From the NCBI GenBank assembly GCA_027422505.1, contig JAPQWV010000300.1, positions 673,213-737,212 of the forward strand: a DNA stretch of 64,000 nt. The letters run 5' to 3'. Below, in pieces: positions 59,621 through 64,000 of this stretch. The notes under the pieces were generated by a model that was given only the letters and a program-made list of their open reading frames with translations, was not told the origin of the DNA and made no database searches. The position numbers and the translations under genes are program-made. Position 1 is the stretch's first letter, and every line of letters begins with the position of its first letter. This stretch comes from Craterostigma plantagineum. Its lineage: Eukaryota > Streptophyta > Magnoliopsida > Lamiales > Linderniaceae.

Positions 59621-62600
59621 GCTCCATCACATATTCACGAGGAATCGTAGAGGATGTGCTAGTTAAGATGGATTAACACTACTTCCCGGCTGATTTCGTA
59701 GTATTAGACATGGAGGAAGATAAAGATATGCAATTGATACTTGGGAGACCATTTTTAAACACGGCAAGAGTTTACTCGTGTCGGTAATGGTAAACTTATT
59801 CTACAAGTAGGGGATGGAAAAGTAGAGTTTATGTTTACAAGGCAATGAAACACCCTACTGATGATCATTCATGTTCATTTATTGATAGTATTGACTCATG
59901 TGCTTTTGAGTAATTTAAAGTTTTCAGGAACAAAGATGAGTTAGAAGCATGTCTAATCAGAGAATCTGTGGATAATCGAGAAGATATGGAGTATGTCATG
60001 GCAAGCCTAGAGGCGAATCCTCCTCACCGAAAGTCGATTAAACCGAGAATTGAGCCACTCAATCGACCTTTAGGACAACAGACACGGCCATCAATCGAAG
60101 AACCTCCGACTTTGGATTTAAAACCCTTACCTAATCATCTTAAATATGTTTTTCTTGGCACTGCAGATACGTTACCAGTGATTATTTCTTCCTCACTAAC
60201 AGGTCTCATGGAAGAAAAACTATTGAGAGTGCTAAGAGAGCATAAGAGCTTTTGCATGGAAGGTGCCCAATATAAAAGGAATAAGCCCAACAATCTGCCT
60301 GCACAAGATATTAATGGAGGATTCATATAAACCAGTCGTACAACCACAAAGGCGTCTGAATCCAACTAAGCAAGAAGTGGTGAAAAATGAGGTAATCAAG
60401 CTTTTGGATGCAGGTATTATTTATCCTATTTCTGATAGTGCATGGGTTAGTCCAACACAAGTTGTTCCTAAGAAAGGTGGTATGACCGTTATTAAGAATG
60501 TTTTCCAATGAATTGATTCCGGCTAGGACTGTTACGGGATGGCGTGTTTGCATAGACTATAGGAAGTTAAATGATGTCACCCGTAAAGATCATTTTTCTC
60601 TCTCTTTTATTGATCAAATGTTAGAAAGGCTAGCTGGACATGAATTTTATTGCTTCCTAGATGGTTATTCAGGTTATAATCAGATTTCTGTAGCGCCCGA
60701 GGATCAAGAAAAAACTACTTTTACGTGTCCTTACGGTACTTTTCCTTATAGACGTATGCCATTTGGATTATGTAATGCCCCAACTACTCTTCAGAAATTC
60801 ATGCTAGTATTTTCCACGATGTTGTAGAGAAGTTCATGGAAATTTTCATGGATGATTTTTCTGTATTTGGTTCCTCTTTTGACGTATGCCTCGATAACCT
60901 AGCATTTGTGCTTATACGATGTGAAGAGACTAACCTTGTATTGAATTAGGAAAGTGTCATTTTATGGTACAAGAAGGAATAGTTCTCGGACATAAGGTAT
61001 CGCACAAGGGAATCGAGGTAGATCGGGCCAAGATAGATTCGATCGAGCAGTTACCACCACCCACTTCGGTAAAGGCCGTTCGGAGTTTCTTGGGACATGC
61101 AGGATTCTATCGACGTTTCATTAAGGACTTCTCAAAAATAGTTAAGCCTTTATCTAATTTGCTTGTTAAAGATGTTGTTTTCAATTTTACTAATGAGTGT
61201 TTGCAGGCTTTTCAAACGTTAAAGGAGAAACTCACCACTGCCCCGTAATTGTCGCACCGGATTGGAGTTTACCGTTTCTATTAATGTGCGACGCAAGCGA
61301 ATGGTGCAATCGGTGCTGTTTTGGACAACGCAAGGATAAGTATTTCAGACCATCTACTATGCCAGCAAAACCCTCGACGATGCAAAGAGAAACTATGCTA
61401 CTACCGACAAGGAGTTACTAGCTGTGGTATTTGCTTTCGATAAATTTCATTCCTACCTTGTGTTGAATAAGGTAATCGTGAACACTGATCATGCTACACT
61501 TAGATACTTATTCGTTAAGAAAGATGCAAAGCCTAGGTTGATTCGTTGGATTCTACTACTTCAAGAATTCGACTTAGAGATACGTGATAAGAAAGGTGTC
61601 GAAAATGTAATAGTTAATCATCTATCTAGGTTAGAAACTTCACATAAGCGGGATAATGAAATACCTTGACGACTGTTTTCCTGATGAACAATTGTATGCA
61701 TTACTCGATACGTCTTTACCTTGGTATGCGGATTTTGCGAATTATGCTTCTACAGGTGATATTTCGACAGGTTTGTATTTTCATCAGAAAAAGAAATTTC
61801 TTTCTGATGAGAAGCATTAACTGTGGGACGATCCATGTTTGTACAAAATCTGCTCAGATGAGGTTATCCGACGATGCATTCCCGCCAAAGAGGTAAATTC
61901 TGTCCTAACTCATTGTCATTCTGGTTTGACTGGTGCCAACTAGAACCGCATTTAAAGTGCTTCAATCAGGTTTATTCTGGCCTACTTTATTCAAACATGC
62001 TCATGCTTATGTGGCTTCTTGTGATCGTTGTCAACGTACTGGTGCAATTTCTAGAAAACATGAGATGCTTTCAATATGGTTGAACTCTTTGATGTGTAGG
62101 TATTGACTTTATGCCATTTCTACTTCATGCTCTAATAATATATTCTCGTTGCAGTAGATTATGTGTCTAAGTGTGTCGAGGCTGAAGCATGTAGGACTAA
62201 TGATGCACCCGTTGTTATTCGCTTTCTTAAGAAAAATATATTTACTACCTTTGGTACACCGCGTGCGAAAATTAGTGATGGGGGTACTCATTTTTGCAAC
62301 AAGTTGTTTGCTAATTTATTGTCAAAGTATGGTGTCAAACATAAAGTGTCCTTCGTATCACCCTCAGACTAGTGGACAGGTAGAAGTTTCTAATAGGGAG
62401 CTGAAACAAATTTTAGAAAAAAATGGTGAATTCTCTAGGAAGGATTGGTCTTTAAAGTTAGATGATGCATTATGGGCATATCACACTGCATTTAAAACTC
62501 TGATAGGAACTTCACCTTTTAAATTAGTTTACGGAAAAGCGTGTCATTTATCTGTTGAGGTAGAACATCGTGCATATTGGGCTGTTAAGAAACTAAATTT

Positions 62601-62900
62601 TGACTCTATCGAGGCAGGTAAAAACAGGTTACTCCAGCTGAATGTGATGGAAGAATTTCGTCAAAATGCATACGAGAACGCAAAACTGTACAAAGAGCGA
62701 AAGAAGAAATGGCATGATAAGCGAATTGTACAAAGGGAGTTCAAAGTAGGAGATCGAGTTCTGTTATTTAACTCACGTTTACGATTATTTCCAGGAAAAC
62801 TAAAGAGTAAGTGGTGTGGCCCTATTTAGTAGAGAAAGTGTTTCCATCAGGAGCCGTAAAGATCCGCATTAACGAAAATGACTCGCAAATGGTCAATGGA
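59621..62900 (+). pseudogene. Athila-like pol: RT, RNase H, integrase
   Basis: The reverse transcriptase covers about 60330-60870 (GWRVCIDYRKLNDVTRKDHF, EFYCFLDGYSGYNQISVAPE, YRRMPFGLCNAPTTLQKF, then FMEIFMDDFSVFGSSF, where MDD is the catalytic site). The connection (HAGFYRRFIKDFSKIVKPLS) and RNase H ([20 protein letters not shown]) span about 60960-61670. The integrase runs about 62160-62900 ([79 protein letters not shown]). The sequence matches Athila-type Ty3 elements, including the [12 protein letters not shown] end. Frameshifts occur near 60500, 60830, 61250, 61675 and 62340, so it is a dead copy. Confidence 0.9.
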
Positions 62901-64000
62901 CAACGCCTGAAATTATACGACGATCGGGACTTTGGTGAAACAACCCTGGTATATCTCGTGGAACCCGTTATTACTAACACTACTTCTTTGAGTTGTTTTG
63001 TGCCTTTCAAGGAGCCTCGTCTGGAGAAAATACCAGCGAGCTGATGGACCTCCAACACATAGAAGTAAGCCCGAACACCGATCTACCTTGATCGGTTCGA
63101 TAGTCGAGCTAACGACTATAACAACAGCCTTTATTTTGAGGCCATCCAAGTACTATTATGCATCACTATTTTTATTTCAGTATTGGAGTCTTATATTTAT
63201 TATTAAGTATGTCTTGCTTTTGAATTTCTTTTCAAAAAAAAATCGTATCATGGTGTCGTTTAGTTATGCTTCATCGCAGGCTCATAGTCAGTTGGGGGTG
63301 GTTGGTTCGCAGAGCTAGCTCGAACCCATGGAGGAACCAAAGTCTTATCACGATTCATCCAACATCGATCAACGCATTATTCAGGGCAGTGTCACCTAAA
63401 CTCTCTCTTTGCTTTAAATTTCTACACATTGAGGACAATGCGATAATTAGTTTGGGGGTGGGGTAACACATGCTAGATTTGATATCGATCTCTTTGGTTT
63501 ATTAGTTTGTTAACTGATCAAGGTTATGATTTGAACGTCACTTGTGAAAACTCCTGTCGACGATGAAATTTTTTTAAAATAACAAATAAATTTTTTGAAT
63601 GTTTCGAGATAAGAGTTAGCTAATTGAGCTAGAAAGCCTTGCATGTTATGTGTTTTAATACTAGCATGATTATCTGACACATTGATTGCTTCGGAAGAAT
63701 AGTATGTATCATGATACACAAACCCAGAAAATATTGTGAGTTTTGAGCCTTGCTCGATGCGTTTTTCACGAGTGTCACGCATGGTTTGACTATTTCCGAA
63801 CTTGCTCTGTTATGCATGTCAATATCATGGTGTGGACTTTTGTGTACGAAAATGATAAAGGCAATTTAGGATGACTCGTTGGCCTGAATATCTGCGTACC
63901 GGACATATCTATCAATTAGTGAGCCACTTTGGCCTTATTAGCCTTATTTGTTGATTTGGAGCCACGATATTTAGCCACGTTATCCCGTTATTTTATCCTT
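62901..64000. other. 3' part of the Athila-like element to the window end
   Basis: After the integrase end (LVYLVEPVITNTTSLSC, to about 63044) there is no supported ORF. At 63451-63463 TTTGGGGGTGGGG is the purine-rich sequence that follows pol in Athila elements. I find no clear env-like ORF and no 3' LTR before the window ends, so the element continues beyond 64000. Confidence 0.6.

Overview
This is a gene-poor stretch of a plant nuclear genome. Split genes with GT/AG introns, plant-type proteins (NDC80, RPL3, a FAS1/fasciclin-like protein, a SERK-family receptor kinase, an HMA protein) and plant transposable elements (Helitron, Tekay-like Ty3, Athila-like Ty3, copia, hAT, MULE, LINE) all agree. 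The gene set suggests a eudicot; I cannot name the species from sequence alone.

Layout. 1-3983 is a tandem array of about 1.1-1.18 kb units with a nested 63-bp repeat and an exon-like module in each unit. 4226-7155 (-) is NDC80 in four exons. A Helitron 3' terminus (hairpin plus CTAG) lies at 7280, only about 125 bp upstream of the NDC80 start codon. 7280-35184 is a composite transposon block read on the minus strand. It holds a decayed Helitron Rep/PIF1-helicase gene (about 12979-17500), an RPA-like piece (34268-35184), a captured first exon of eIF3e with its upstream region (9095-9480), and several related genes carrying Ulp1/C48 protease sequence (10301-11863, 19729-22179, and split remains at 23000-23315 and 33105-33560). 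A minus-strand Tekay-type Ty3 element (23316-33104) splits one of these gene copies. It has lost gag, protease and most of the reverse transcriptase, carries an opposite-strand small membrane-protein ORF with its own TATA box, and has a complete hAT element nested in its 5' LTR.

36007-38017 (-) is RPL3 in five exons coding exactly 389 residues, with a typical ribosomal-protein promoter. 38632-39492 (-) is an intronless FAS1-domain protein; a MULE with a 9-bp target duplication sits 240 bp upstream of it. 41382-41941 is the 3' end of a LINE. 42734-48062 (+) is a SERK-type LRR receptor kinase in 11 exons (604 aa). 49933-51247 (+) is an HMA-domain protein in three exons (167 aa) with a 382-bp fold-back MITE in intron 2. 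From 51388 to the window end lies a copia element interrupted in its RNase H region by an Athila-like Ty3 element; both are full of stops and frameshifts.

The five cellular genes do separate jobs: chromosome segregation, translation, cell surface, receptor signalling and metal binding. They form no pathway. The distinctive feature is how closely mobile DNA sits against four of the five genes, and the mixed gene content of the Helitron block. The best candidates for something undescribed are the Ulp1-type gene family within the Helitron block, the antisense small ORF in the Ty3 element, and the exon-bearing satellite.
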